Assembly: GCA_016284115.1 (NCBI GenBank)
Contig: JAEEOD010000054.1
Location: forward strand, 1 to 24,067
Reading direction: 5' to 3'
Origin: Bacteroidaceae bacterium
GTDB taxonomy: Bacteria > Bacteroidota > Bacteroidia > Bacteroidales > Bacteroidaceae
Length of the DNA: 24,067 nucleotides
A program made the position numbers and the translations under genes. The notes below the pieces were generated by a model. That model saw only the letters and a list, made by a program, of their open reading frames with translations, was not told the origin of the DNA and searched no databases. Of the stretch, positions 1 through 6,649 are shown in pieces (the first letter of the stretch is position 1; each line of letters starts with the position of its first letter).

Positions 1-734
1 TCAGTAGGCACAGGGCCGATCTCTAAATCTGTCTGATGCAAAGCCTCTAAATACTCACTTTTTCCCCGGCTGCGAACAACAATCATTGGATAGTCATGAC
101 GAGATAGAATAAAGTTTACCATCAGTCGGGCTATACGTCCATTTCCATCCTCAAACGGGTGAATACGGATGTATCTGTAGTGGAATAATGCTGCTAACTC
201 CACAGGAGAAAGTTTTCCTTCCTGCTCTGCCTTGTTATACCAATCTACCAAGTCTGTCATCAAACCGGGTGTTTCTTCTGGCGAGGCATATTCGAATCGA
301 TCTCCATAGCGAGTGATAACGCTGTTTGGACGAGTCTTATATTGTCCAGCATGGATGACATAGCTTGTTTGTACACTTCCAGAGAGTTCACGATATACGG
401 TATAGTCTTCACGGAGTAGGGTCTTATGCAATGTACGGATAAAGTTCTGCGTTAGTGGCACTTCCTTCACTGCAGCCTCTTCCGTCATCATCTTCAGTCC
501 TACATTACTCGCAGTCATCTCCTGTACATCACGCACATCGGCTTCTCCTATCACCTTACCAAAAAGCAGCAGAATTTCCGTCTGTCCATAAGTCAACGTA
601 TTACCTTCAATATGATTGCTATTATAGTTAAAATCCACCGTGAAGCGACGGTTGAGTCTATCTCTATCTTTTTCAGACAATGGTTGCAAATTTTGCCATG
701 CTGCTAATGCCTTCTTAATATTCAGATACTTCAT
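1..734 (-). CDS. Fic family protein, class II (partial, C-terminus beyond left edge)
   Basis: Read on the minus strand from ATG at 734, the frame stays open for 244 codons and leaves the window before a stop. Residues 192-203 are the Fic core HPFEDGNGRIAR, with the catalytic His192 and the phosphate-binding GNGR loop. Residues 39-44 (SNHIEG) match the inhibitory-helix motif [S/T]xxxE[G/N], placed N-terminal to the core, which defines class II self-inhibited Fic enzymes. Family members usually AMPylate protein targets using ATP in the cytoplasm; the target cannot be told here. Many relatives of this type end in a winged-helix DNA-binding domain, which would lie off the edge if present. A near-consensus -7 element and a palindrome sit upstream, so the gene probably has its own regulated promoter. 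The Fic call is secure; whether this is a lone enzyme or part of a toxin-antitoxin-like module is unknown. Confidence 0.93.
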   Translation of the reverse strand, partial: MKYLNIKKALAAWQNLQPLSEKDRDRLNRRFTVDFNYNSNHIEGNTLTYGQTEILLLFGKVIGEADVRDVQEMTASNVGLKMMTEEAAVKEVPLTQNFIRTLHKTLLREDYTVYRELSGSVQTSYVIHAGQYKTRPNSVITRYGDRFEYASPEETPGLMTDLVDWYNKAEQEGKLSPVELAALFHYRYIRIHPFEDGNGRIARLMVNFILSRHDYPMIVVRSRGKSEYLEALHQTDLEIGPVPT

Positions 735-761
735 ACGACCACAAAATAACAATTAACGCCA

Positions 762-769
762 CAAAGATA
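762..769 (-). promoter_or_regulatory. Predicted -7 element of the Fic gene promoter
   Basis: The minus strand reads TATCTTTG, an exact fit to the Bacteroidetes -7 consensus TAnnTTTG, with its 3' end 27 bases upstream of the Fic ATG. No clear TTTG -33 box is present at the normal distance; the region where it should lie is occupied by a palindrome. Confidence 0.55.
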
Positions 770-786
770 CAAAATATTATTAAAAT

Positions 787-804
787 GGTTGTAACATTAC
801 AACC
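787..804. repeat. 18-bp inverted repeat upstream of the Fic gene (operator or terminator)
   Basis: GGTTGTAA, 2 bases, then TTACAACC: two perfect 8-base arms. It lies 17 bases upstream of the predicted Fic -7 element, i.e. over the -33 region, which is where a dimeric repressor would block transcription. On the plus strand it is followed by TTTTTT, and on the minus strand by an AT-rich stretch. It could therefore instead be a transcription terminator, for example for the lolA-like transcript that ends about 110 bases upstream. The sequence alone does not separate the two readings. Confidence 0.5.
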
Positions 805-915
805 TTTTTTAATACAATTCACTCGGTTTTATTAAAAAACTAAGGGTTAATATAATCCGTTATTTACAATTCTGCAATAAAAAAGAAAAAGGATTATGAA
901 TAAATGGAAGTTATA

Positions 916-1548
916 CTATTTCCCGGTTTCATTTCCCCTATGTTCAGTGAAAGTATAGTCTGCATAAAGTTGCTCAGGGAAGATAAAGGTATCATCAGGG
1001 ATGTTGCCACATCTGAAATCGGAAATCTTGATGGTGGTGGAGAAGATGAAAACCTTGATACGGAGACTTTCGGGATAGCCCGTCTGCTTATTGATATAGC
1101 ACTTGCCTTCCTTAATGCCTTTCACGCCTTTCTTGGCTTTCAAAGTAATGACATAGTGTCCCTTATCTTCAGTCGCTGTATAGGTGTAGTTGTCGGGCTC
1201 GAATGTGAATTTGGAAGCATACTTGTCGCGCCCCTCGTCGGTGATGGAAAAGATATCAACCTTCTTCTTATGGCGGTCAACACGGGTGTAAGTGGTTCCG
1301 TCGTTCCAGGCGATGTATTTCTCATCGATGAACTTGCTCTTGTTCTGCTTGTACCAGATGGTGCCTTCGGTCTTGTAGATACCTATGATATTGACAGCAT
1401 AATGCAGCGTACAGCCTTCGTCACCGAACACCAGCTGGTATTTCTCATCAAACAGGCGACGGGCCTCTTCTGCTGTCAAGGTCTGCTGACCAAAAGCAGA
1501 GAGCCCTGCCATTAAGTAAAGGAGCAATAACAATATTCCTCTTTTCAT
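916..1548 (-). CDS. LolA-like putative outer-membrane lipoprotein chaperone
   Basis: A 210-residue protein with a signal peptide: basic MKR, a Leu-rich hydrophobic stretch to about residue 17, and a likely cut after AFG near residue 20. No lipobox Cys is seen, so the mature protein should be soluble in the periplasm. The rest alternates beta strands of the kind seen in the LolA/LolB fold (FTFEPDNYTYTA, KGHYVITLKAK, ISDFRCG). This family is expected to carry lipoproteins or other hydrophobic cargo across the periplasm, but similarity to true LolA is low and cargo is unproven. It is the last gene of the aromatic operon, 11 bases after tyrA, an unexpected partner for amino acid enzymes. It could have another lipid-handling role. 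Confidence 0.7.
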   Translation of the reverse strand: MKRGILLLLLYLMAGLSAFGQQTLTAEEARRLFDEKYQLVFGDEGCTLHYAVNIIGIYKTEGTIWYKQNKSKFIDEKYIAWNDGTTYTRVDRHKKKVDIFSITDEGRDKYASKFTFEPDNYTYTATEDKGHYVITLKAKKGVKGIKEGKCYINKQTGYPESLRIKVFIFSTTIKISDFRCGNIPDDTFIFPEQLYADYTFTEHRGNETGK

Positions 1549-1559
1549 CGCCTACAAGG

Positions 1560-2336
1560 TTATTTCAGCACATTTCCACGAATCTTGGTGAGGTAGCACT
1601 TGAAGCCGTCAGCATCTTTGTCATTCAGAATTTGCAACAGTTCTTTCAGCTCACGACGGATGTTCTCTACCTGAGGCATGGTGAGCGGATTGAAGAGGAT
1701 TTCCTGCAAGAGGTAGTCGTCTTCGTTCAGCACGCCCTGGGCAATCGACATGTGCTTCTTGAAAGTGGTGCCAGGGGCATCCTGGTGCTTCATGACAGCA
1801 GCAAAAACGAAGGTAGAAACGAAAGGAATACTCAGCGAGTAAGCCACAGTCTCGTCGTGCTCGTCAAAGGTGTATTCAAAGATGTTGAGGTGCAGGCTCT
1901 GGTAGAGGTCCTTGAAGAAGATGCGTCCCAAATGGTCACCTTCCTTGATGATGATGGCATTCTCCTGACTCAGGTTGCCCAATGAGGCGAAAGTGGGACC
2001 AAACATCGGGTGTGTGGATACATAGCGGAAACCACACTGTTGGTAATACTCCTTCAAGCCTGTCTTGACAGAGGCAATGTCGCTAAGAATGCAGTCTTTC
2101 GACAAGGCTGGCAGCACCGTATTGAAGGCATCGATAGTATATTTCAGGGTGACAGCATTAATCACCAGTTCGGGATTAAACTGGCGAATCTCGTCAAGCG
2201 TGGTGAAACGATAAGTGTGATATACGAACCTTAGTTTCTGAGGGTCGGTATCAAACACTGCTGTCTCGTGCTGGAAACTCAGCACATCGGTCAAAAAGGT
2301 GCCCATCTTGCCGGCACCAAGTATTAATATTCTCAT
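1560..2336 (-). CDS. tyrA: Prephenate dehydrogenase (TyrA)
   Basis: A 258-residue cytoplasmic enzyme that oxidises and decarboxylates prephenate to 4-hydroxyphenylpyruvate, the tyrosine branch step. The N-terminus is a Rossmann fold with GAGKMG at 7-12. The acidic Asp29 at the end of the second strand (VFDTD) points to NAD+ rather than NADP+. The conserved HPMFGP block at 109-114 supplies the active-site His. The chain ends after the helical dehydrogenase domain, with no ACT domain and no fused chorismate mutase; the mutase is in the gene just upstream. Its ATG overlaps the stop of that gene by 4 bases (ATGA), so the two are probably translationally coupled. Confidence 0.92.
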   Translation of the reverse strand: MRILILGAGKMGTFLTDVLSFQHETAVFDTDPQKLRFVYHTYRFTTLDEIRQFNPELVINAVTLKYTIDAFNTVLPALSKDCILSDIASVKTGLKEYYQQCGFRYVSTHPMFGPTFASLGNLSQENAIIIKEGDHLGRIFFKDLYQSLHLNIFEYTFDEHDETVAYSLSIPFVSTFVFAAVMKHQDAPGTTFKKHMSIAQGVLNEDDYLLQEILFNPLTMPQVENIRRELKELLQILNDKDADGFKCYLTKIRGNVLK

Positions 2337-3406
2337 AGTTTACTATTTAGGATTTCTAACTGTTGGCGTACACTCTCTTCGTGAATCGCCTCGAAAATCT
2401 TGCGGACGCACATAGGGCTGACACCGCAGAGGGCACCCTGTGAACCTCGCTTGTCGAGGATTTCACTATAACGGACCGTCTGTAGGACGGTCATGTTGTG
2501 TTCTTTCTTGAACATACCAATCTCACGAGCCACACGCATACGCTTTGACAACTCTTGAATGAGGTTGTCGTCACATTCGTCAATCTGCTTACGCAACTCC
2601 GTTAGGCTCTCAGTAGTGTAGATTTCCTTACGGATGACCAGCAGGTTGAGGATATAGTCGAGGATATCAGGGGTAACTTGCTGGGCAGCATCGCTCCAGG
2701 CCATATCAGGAGTGCAATGACTTTCGATGATAAGTCCATCCATACCTAAGTCCATAGCCTGCTGGCACAAAGGAGCCACCAACTCGCGCTTACCTCCTAT
2801 GTGACTGGGGTCGCAGAACAGAGGCAAGGTAGGGATGCGACGACGCAATTCGATAGGAATATGCCACTGAGGAATGTTGCGGTAAATTTTCTTGTCGGCG
2901 CTGCTGAAGCCACGATGAATGGCTGCCAGTCGCTTGATGCCGGCTTGATTAAGACGTTCCAAACCACCAATCCACAACTCAATGTCGGGGTTGACTGGGT
3001 TTTTCACCAGCACGGGGATATCGACACCTTGCAGGGCATCGGCTATCTCTTGCATAGCAAACGGACTGGCAGTTGTGCGGGCACCAATCCAAAGGATATC
3101 GATGCCATATTTCAAAGCCAGTTCCACATGCTCGGCATTTGCCACTTCAGTAGTGACATACATGCCTGTCTCTTGCTTCACGCGTTGCATCCAAGGCAGT
3201 GCCTCCTCGCCATTTCCTTCGAAGCCACCTGGTTTGGTACGAGGTTTCCAAATACCTGCACGGAATATCTTGATGCCGTTGTTTGCCAACGCATGGGCGG
3301 TTGTCATTACTTGTTCTTCGGTTTCGGCACTACATGGGCCTGCAATCACGATGGGGCGCTCTTTCTTTACGCCTGCCAACTCAATGGGTAATAAGTCGAG
3401 TTCCAT
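2333..3406 (-). CDS. aroF: Bifunctional DAHP synthase / chorismate mutase (type II)
   Basis: A 357-residue fusion. Residues 1 to about 260 are a class I-beta DAHP synthase, which condenses phosphoenolpyruvate with erythrose 4-phosphate to open the shikimate pathway. AGPCSAE contains the metal ligand Cys25, followed by FRAGIWKPRTKPGGFEG, the GARTTASPF block, VKNPVNPD, and DPSHIGGKR towards the end of the barrel. Residues about 268-350 are an AroQ-type helical chorismate mutase (LTELRKQIDECDDNLIQEL, then KRMRVAREIGMFK), which makes prephenate. There is no N-terminal ferredoxin-like or ACT domain. In the homologous fusion family the mutase domain mediates feedback by prephenate; I infer the same here. 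The enzyme feeds both pheA and tyrA in the same operon. Confidence 0.94.
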   Translation of the reverse strand: MELDLLPIELAGVKKERPIVIAGPCSAETEEQVMTTAHALANNGIKIFRAGIWKPRTKPGGFEGNGEEALPWMQRVKQETGMYVTTEVANAEHVELALKYGIDILWIGARTTASPFAMQEIADALQGVDIPVLVKNPVNPDIELWIGGLERLNQAGIKRLAAIHRGFSSADKKIYRNIPQWHIPIELRRRIPTLPLFCDPSHIGGKRELVAPLCQQAMDLGMDGLIIESHCTPDMAWSDAAQQVTPDILDYILNLLVIRKEIYTTESLTELRKQIDECDDNLIQELSKRMRVAREIGMFKKEHNMTVLQTVRYSEILDKRGSQGALCGVSPMCVRKIFEAIHEESVRQQLEILNSKL

Positions 3407-3410
3407 ATCT

Positions 3411-4595
3411 TTATTTGTTTAGTTTTTTAATTCTTTCTAATGCTTCAGCCAGTTTGTTGTCCTTGCAGCAGAGGGAGATGCGAATGTAACGGCTACCATT
3501 GCTGCCAAAGATGAAGCCTGGGGTGATGAACACCCTTGCCTCATGGAGCACCTTCTCTGTGAGCTGTTCCACATCAGCATAGCTGTCGGGTATCTTGCCC
3601 CAAAGGAACATGCCCACCTGCTGGTCGTCGTAGGTGCAACCCAATTCGTGCATAATGGCACCTGCCAGAGCACGACGATTACGATAGTTGCGATTGTTGC
3701 CCTCATACCAATCAGCTTCAGCGTCAAGGGCAGTAGCAGCCGCCAGCTGAACAGCACGAAACATACCACTGTCAATATTACTCTTCACCTTCAGTATCCA
3801 CTGAACGAAATCAGCATTAGATGCCAACATACCCACACGCCAACCCGGCATGTTGTGGCTCTTACTCATTGAGTTGAACTCAATGCAGCAATCTTTGGCA
3901 CCAGGTACACTGAGGATACTCTGCGGATGGTCGTTCAGAATAAAGCTATAGGGGTTGTCGTTTACAATCACGATGTCCTTATCCTTTGCCAGTTTCACCA
4001 GTCTTTCATAAAGTTCGAGAGTGGCATTGGTACCTGTCGGCATGTGCGGATAGTTGGTCCACATCAGCTTCACCCGACTCATATCCATCTGCTCTAATGC
4101 CTCGAAATCAGGCATCCAACCGTTCTCCTCTTTTAGGTCGTAGTAAATAACCTCGGCACCTAATATCTTGCTCAGTGAGGTGTAGGTAGGGTAACCTGGA
4201 TTGGGCACCAGCACTTGCTCGCCTGGGTTCACAAAAGCCAATGTCACATGGAGAATACCTTCTTTAGAACCGATGAGTGGCTGGATTTCCTTATTGGGGT
4301 CCAGTTCGACATTGTACCAACGCTTATACCAGCGAGCAAACGCCTGACGCAGTTCAGGTATACCTACGTAAGGCTGATAGCCATGACCATTGGGGTCTTG
4401 GGCTGCCTCACAAAGTCGTTGCAGGGTGGCTTCCGATGGGGGCATGTCGGGACTCCCTATGCCTAAGCTGATGACATCCTTGCCCTCGGCATTCATCTGT
4501 GCCACTTCTTTCAGTTTGCGAGAGAAATAATACTCGCTCACGCTGCTCAGTCGGTCGGCTGGGCATATCTTAGATGCATGATCTTCCTTCTTCAT
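3411..4595 (-). CDS. Class I/II pyridoxal-phosphate aminotransferase, probably aromatic
   Basis: A 394-residue fold-type I aminotransferase. SMSKSHNMPGWRVG at 242-255 holds the Schiff-base Lys245 and a substrate-carboxylate Arg further on. NYPHMPTG (Asn181) and NDNPYSF (Asp213) are the usual cofactor contacts. GIGSPDMPPS near residue 45 and HGYQPYVGIPELR near 71 resemble the LL-diaminopimelate aminotransferase-like subgroup. Its place between prephenate dehydratase and DAHP synthase/chorismate mutase argues that it transaminates phenylpyruvate and 4-hydroxyphenylpyruvate to Phe and Tyr. That substrate assignment is inference from context. The start overlaps the end of pheA by 26 bases; the conserved region begins at about PADRL (residue 12), so a slightly later start cannot be excluded. 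Confidence 0.88.
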   Translation of the reverse strand: MKKEDHASKICPADRLSSVSEYYFSRKLKEVAQMNAEGKDVISLGIGSPDMPPSEATLQRLCEAAQDPNGHGYQPYVGIPELRQAFARWYKRWYNVELDPNKEIQPLIGSKEGILHVTLAFVNPGEQVLVPNPGYPTYTSLSKILGAEVIYYDLKEENGWMPDFEALEQMDMSRVKLMWTNYPHMPTGTNATLELYERLVKLAKDKDIVIVNDNPYSFILNDHPQSILSVPGAKDCCIEFNSMSKSHNMPGWRVGMLASNADFVQWILKVKSNIDSGMFRAVQLAAATALDAEADWYEGNNRNYRNRRALAGAIMHELGCTYDDQQVGMFLWGKIPDSYADVEQLTEKVLHEARVFITPGFIFGSNGSRYIRISLCCKDNKLAEALERIKKLNK

Positions 4596-5418
4596 ATTCT
4601 CCTAAAATTTTGAGTTCTTTGGTCAATGGGGTAATCGCGGCAATTGACTGCTTATAGCGCAGCATGTTGTCATACACCACATCGATATAAAATTGGTATT
4701 CCCACTCACGTCCGATGATGGGCAGTGACTGTATCTTTGTCAGATTAATCTGATAGAACGACAGGATGGAGAGCACGTGCGACAAACTGCCTTCCTTGTG
4801 TGGCAAGGTAAACACCAAGTTCGCCTTATTGGGGTTGAAAGACTTGGAGCGATTCAGTGCATCTACCTGCCAAGCATCGGCCACTACCAAGAAACGGGTA
4901 AAGTTGTGCTTATTGGTCTCGATGCCCTCTTGCAGTACCTTCATACCGTACATCTCAGCAGCATATTTCGAGCAGATGGCAGCATGACCATGCAATTGGT
5001 TCTTCTGAATGTTCTCGGCGCTGAGGGCAGTATCATCTGTCTCGACCACCTTCATGTGGGGATGATGTGACAAAAACTCCCTACACTGCATCAGCGCAAT
5101 GGGGTGAGAGTTAACTTCCTGAATGTCTTGCCAATTATCGTCAGACAGACACACAAAACTATGCGAGATGCGCAGTTTGTGCTCACCAATAATCTGTACC
5201 CCACTCTGTCGCAGCAGTTCGTTATTGTGCAACAGACTACCGGCAATGGTGTTCTCAATCGCCAGCATGCCTAACACGTGACTGTCTTCATGAATGGCCT
5301 TGAACACGTCTTCAAAGGTGGCACAGCATATCAACTCTATCTCCTCATTCTCGAAAAACTGATGAGCCGCTATATCATGGAATGAGCCATATCCTCCTTG
5401 TATTGCTACTTTCTTCAT
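4570..5418 (-). CDS. pheA: Prephenate dehydratase with ACT domain (PheA)
   Basis: A 282-residue enzyme converting prephenate to phenylpyruvate, the Phe branch step. The prephenate dehydratase domain spans about 3-180, with IQGGYGSFHDIAA at the start, AIENTIAGSL (54-62) and the catalytic NFTRF motif at 172-176. An ACT domain follows at about 199-270. In it the usual GALV motif reads GSLS (210-213) and the usual Phe-sensing ESRP reads QSLP (230-233), so feedback by Phe may differ from the classic enzyme. I chose the ATG at 5418 because MKKVAIQGG starts the family domain. The longer frame from a GTG at 5448 would lie inside the terminator hairpin. First structural gene of the operon, controlled by the leader upstream. 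Confidence 0.93.
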   Translation of the reverse strand: MKKVAIQGGYGSFHDIAAHQFFENEEIELICCATFEDVFKAIHEDSHVLGMLAIENTIAGSLLHNNELLRQSGVQIIGEHKLRISHSFVCLSDDNWQDIQEVNSHPIALMQCREFLSHHPHMKVVETDDTALSAENIQKNQLHGHAAICSKYAAEMYGMKVLQEGIETNKHNFTRFLVVADAWQVDALNRSKSFNPNKANLVFTLPHKEGSLSHVLSILSFYQINLTKIQSLPIIGREWEYQFYIDVVYDNMLRYKQSIAAITPLTKELKILGEYEEGRSCI

Positions 5419-5433
5419 AACTTGTGAAAATGA

Positions 5434-5468
5434 GAAATCCCGCCTCACACAGGGTGGAGCGGGACTTC
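5434..5468 (-). terminator. Intrinsic terminator of the pheA leader (attenuator hairpin 3:4)
   Basis: On the minus strand GAAGTCCCGC (5468-5459) pairs with GCGGGATTTC (5443-5434): ten base pairs including one G-U, a 15-base loop, then a moderately T-rich tail (TTTCTCATTTT). It ends 15 bases before the pheA ATG. Its left arm shares TCCCGC with the competing antiterminator stem, so the two cannot form together. It may also stop transcripts arriving from the upstream recJ-recQ-TPR operon, which lacks another visible terminator. Confidence 0.78.
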
Positions 5469-5559
5469 ATATCTGTTTTACTGTTTCATTCTTGGTTCTT
5501 AAGCATCACTGTCACTTGACACATACAAACTCCCGCTCTACTTTATTGCTAAAGTAAAA
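5457..5559 (-). promoter_or_regulatory. Phe/Tyr attenuator: pause hairpin and antiterminator of the aromatic operon
   Basis: Pause hairpin (1:2): TACTTTA, loop GCAA, TAAAGTA at 5556-5539, seven perfect pairs, extendable by G-U and A-U pairs to 5559-5536. It overlaps the last aromatic codons of the leader peptide. Antiterminator (2:3): GAGCGGGA at 5538-5531 pairs perfectly with TCCCGCTC at 5464-5457. After one G-G mismatch it continues for seven more pairs (5529-5523 with 5472-5466, two of them G-U), with a 50-base loop. The second arm is shared with the terminator at 5434-5468. Inferred logic: a ribosome held at Phe/Tyr codons disrupts the pause hairpin and frees 5538-5531, so the antiterminator forms and pheA is transcribed. 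A ribosome reaching the stop at 5512 covers that arm, and the terminator wins. Confidence 0.8.
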
Positions 5560-5598
5560 GTAATAGAAGTAATATGCAAAAGTAAACAATGCTTTCAT
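5512..5598 (-). CDS. Phe/Tyr-rich leader peptide (28 residues) of the aromatic operon
   Basis: ATG at 5598, TGA at 5514-5512, 28 sense codons. Residues 5-16 read FTFAYYFYYFYF: five Phe and five Tyr in twelve positions, with one more Phe at 24. There is no Trp codon. This run is far outside chance and matches the products of the operon it precedes (pheA for Phe, tyrA for Tyr). The codons lie at 5586-5551, 12 bases before the antiterminator arm, the right geometry for ribosome-mediated attenuation. No strong Shine-Dalgarno is seen, as is usual in Bacteroidetes. The peptide itself probably has no function beyond being translated. It was identified by reading the leader in all frames and is too short for normal gene calling. 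Confidence 0.85.
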   Translation of the reverse strand: MKALFTFAYYFYYFYFSNKVEREFVCVK

Positions 5599-5625
5599 TT
5601 GTTACGATTTCTATCTTTTCGGATG

Positions 5626-5655
5626 CAAATGTAAGCAAATTATTTTAATTGCAAA
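5626..5655 (-). promoter_or_regulatory. Predicted promoter of the leader-pheA-tyrA operon
   Basis: On the minus strand TTTG (5655-5652), an 18-base spacer, and TACATTTG (5633-5626) match the Bacteroidetes consensus TTTG-N18-21-TAnnTTTG. Transcription should start near 5618-5622, about 20 bases before the leader-peptide ATG at 5598, giving an untranslated leader of about 200 bases ahead of pheA. The promoter lies directly after the stop of the TPR gene (5677). Confidence 0.75.
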
Positions 5656-5676
5656 CAATTTGCGAAGAAAATTTCA

Positions 5677-6633
5677 TTATAAATGCATAATATCTATCTC
5701 CTTAATGCTCGCAGCAGGGTCAATCACCTCGTTAGTGACCTCACTTGCTGCCTTAAGATTGGCGGCAGCGGTAGCATCTTTAGCTGCCCCCTCACTGTCG
5801 CCCAACAACTTCTTCGCCTCAGACCTGATAGCATAAGCCTCAGCAAAGACAGGACTCATCTCGATGGCATCGTCCATGATACTGATGGCATCTGCATATC
5901 GCTCTCCTTTCAAATAGAGTTTGCCAATATAGATATATGCTTGCTGGTTAAAGGGGGCAAGTTCTAATACCTGACGATAATCGGCCTCAGCATCTTCAAC
6001 TTGATTCTCCACTTCTTTCACCGATCCACGCAATAGTAAGCCACTTTCCACCTCATTACCCGAAACAATCACTGCTTCGGCATCTGCCAAAGCTTCTGCA
6101 AACTTAGCATGGCTCAAGTAGATTTGTCCTCTAAGCAGCAAAGCTTCAGCAAAATCACTTTGCAAATCTATGGCTTTAGTAAACAACTTCACGGCCTCAT
6201 CATCTTGTGCAAGTCCTTGCAGAGCCTTGCCTTTTAAATAATAAGCCTGTATATTATCAGGTGCATTATCAATTGCCAGTTGAGCATTATCGGCCATTTC
6301 CTGATAGTTTTCCAACATGAAATGCACGGTAGCCAGCGAAATGAATGTTTCGGCAATATGGGGCTCAGCTTTTGCCATGTGATCCAATGGTTCCAAAGCA
6401 GCTTGGAAATCACCTGTCTCAAACAACAGCTGTACAAGTTGTGCGTAAGTCTCAAAATCATCCTGCAACTTGATGGCCTCTTCAAAGCACTTACGGGCAT
6501 AGTCTATTCTATGCATACGACGGGCACGTATGCCATCATATTTCAAAATCTCAAACTCTTTCTGTGCTTTTTTTTCTTGTTTCTCGGCAGAATCTTCTGC
6601 TTTGCCTCCGAATATTGATTTGAAAAAACCCAT
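5677..6633 (-). CDS. Tetratricopeptide repeat protein
   Basis: A 318-residue protein of unknown specific role. Residues 1-30 are polar and Lys-rich (MGFFKSIFGG then AEDSAEKQEKKAQ), and from about 30 to 295 the chain is a run of TPR helices with recurrent A-x-x-x-x-x-A-I/L-x-L patterns (YARKCFEEAIKLQ, AVKLFTKAIDLQ, AEADYRQVLELAP, AISIMDDAIEMSP). I count about seven or eight repeats. There is no signal peptide or membrane segment, so it should be a cytoplasmic scaffold binding other proteins. It starts 16 bases after recQ ends and is probably the last gene of a recJ-recQ-TPR operon. That placement suggests, but does not show, a link to DNA repair. Confidence 0.85.
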   Translation of the reverse strand: MGFFKSIFGGKAEDSAEKQEKKAQKEFEILKYDGIRARRMHRIDYARKCFEEAIKLQDDFETYAQLVQLLFETGDFQAALEPLDHMAKAEPHIAETFISLATVHFMLENYQEMADNAQLAIDNAPDNIQAYYLKGKALQGLAQDDEAVKLFTKAIDLQSDFAEALLLRGQIYLSHAKFAEALADAEAVIVSGNEVESGLLLRGSVKEVENQVEDAEADYRQVLELAPFNQQAYIYIGKLYLKGERYADAISIMDDAIEMSPVFAEAYAIRSEAKKLLGDSEGAAKDATAAANLKAASEVTNEVIDPAASIKEIDIMHL

Positions 6634-6649
6634 AATCTTATATGTTTAG

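Noticed and set aside
852..897. TAATCC / GGATTA inverted repeat downstream of the lolA-like gene
   Set aside because: About seven A-T-rich pairs around a 32-base loop; expected by chance in such AT-rich DNA.
904..1515. 203-codon plus-strand ORF opposite the lolA-like gene
   Set aside because: It mirrors the lolA-like gene, shows no domain, and its opposite-strand partner has a signal peptide and operon context.
2801..3391. 196-codon plus-strand ORF opposite the DAHP synthase gene
   Set aside because: Antisense shadow of a clearly conserved coding sequence; the translation has no recognisable motif.
5419..5448. N-terminal extension of pheA from a GTG at 5448
   Set aside because: The ten extra codons lie inside the terminator stem, and the family domain begins at the ATG at 5418.
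5419..5660. T-box or small-molecule riboswitch ahead of pheA
   Set aside because: No T-box core motif or known aptamer pattern is seen, and the translated aromatic codon run with nested stems explains the leader better.
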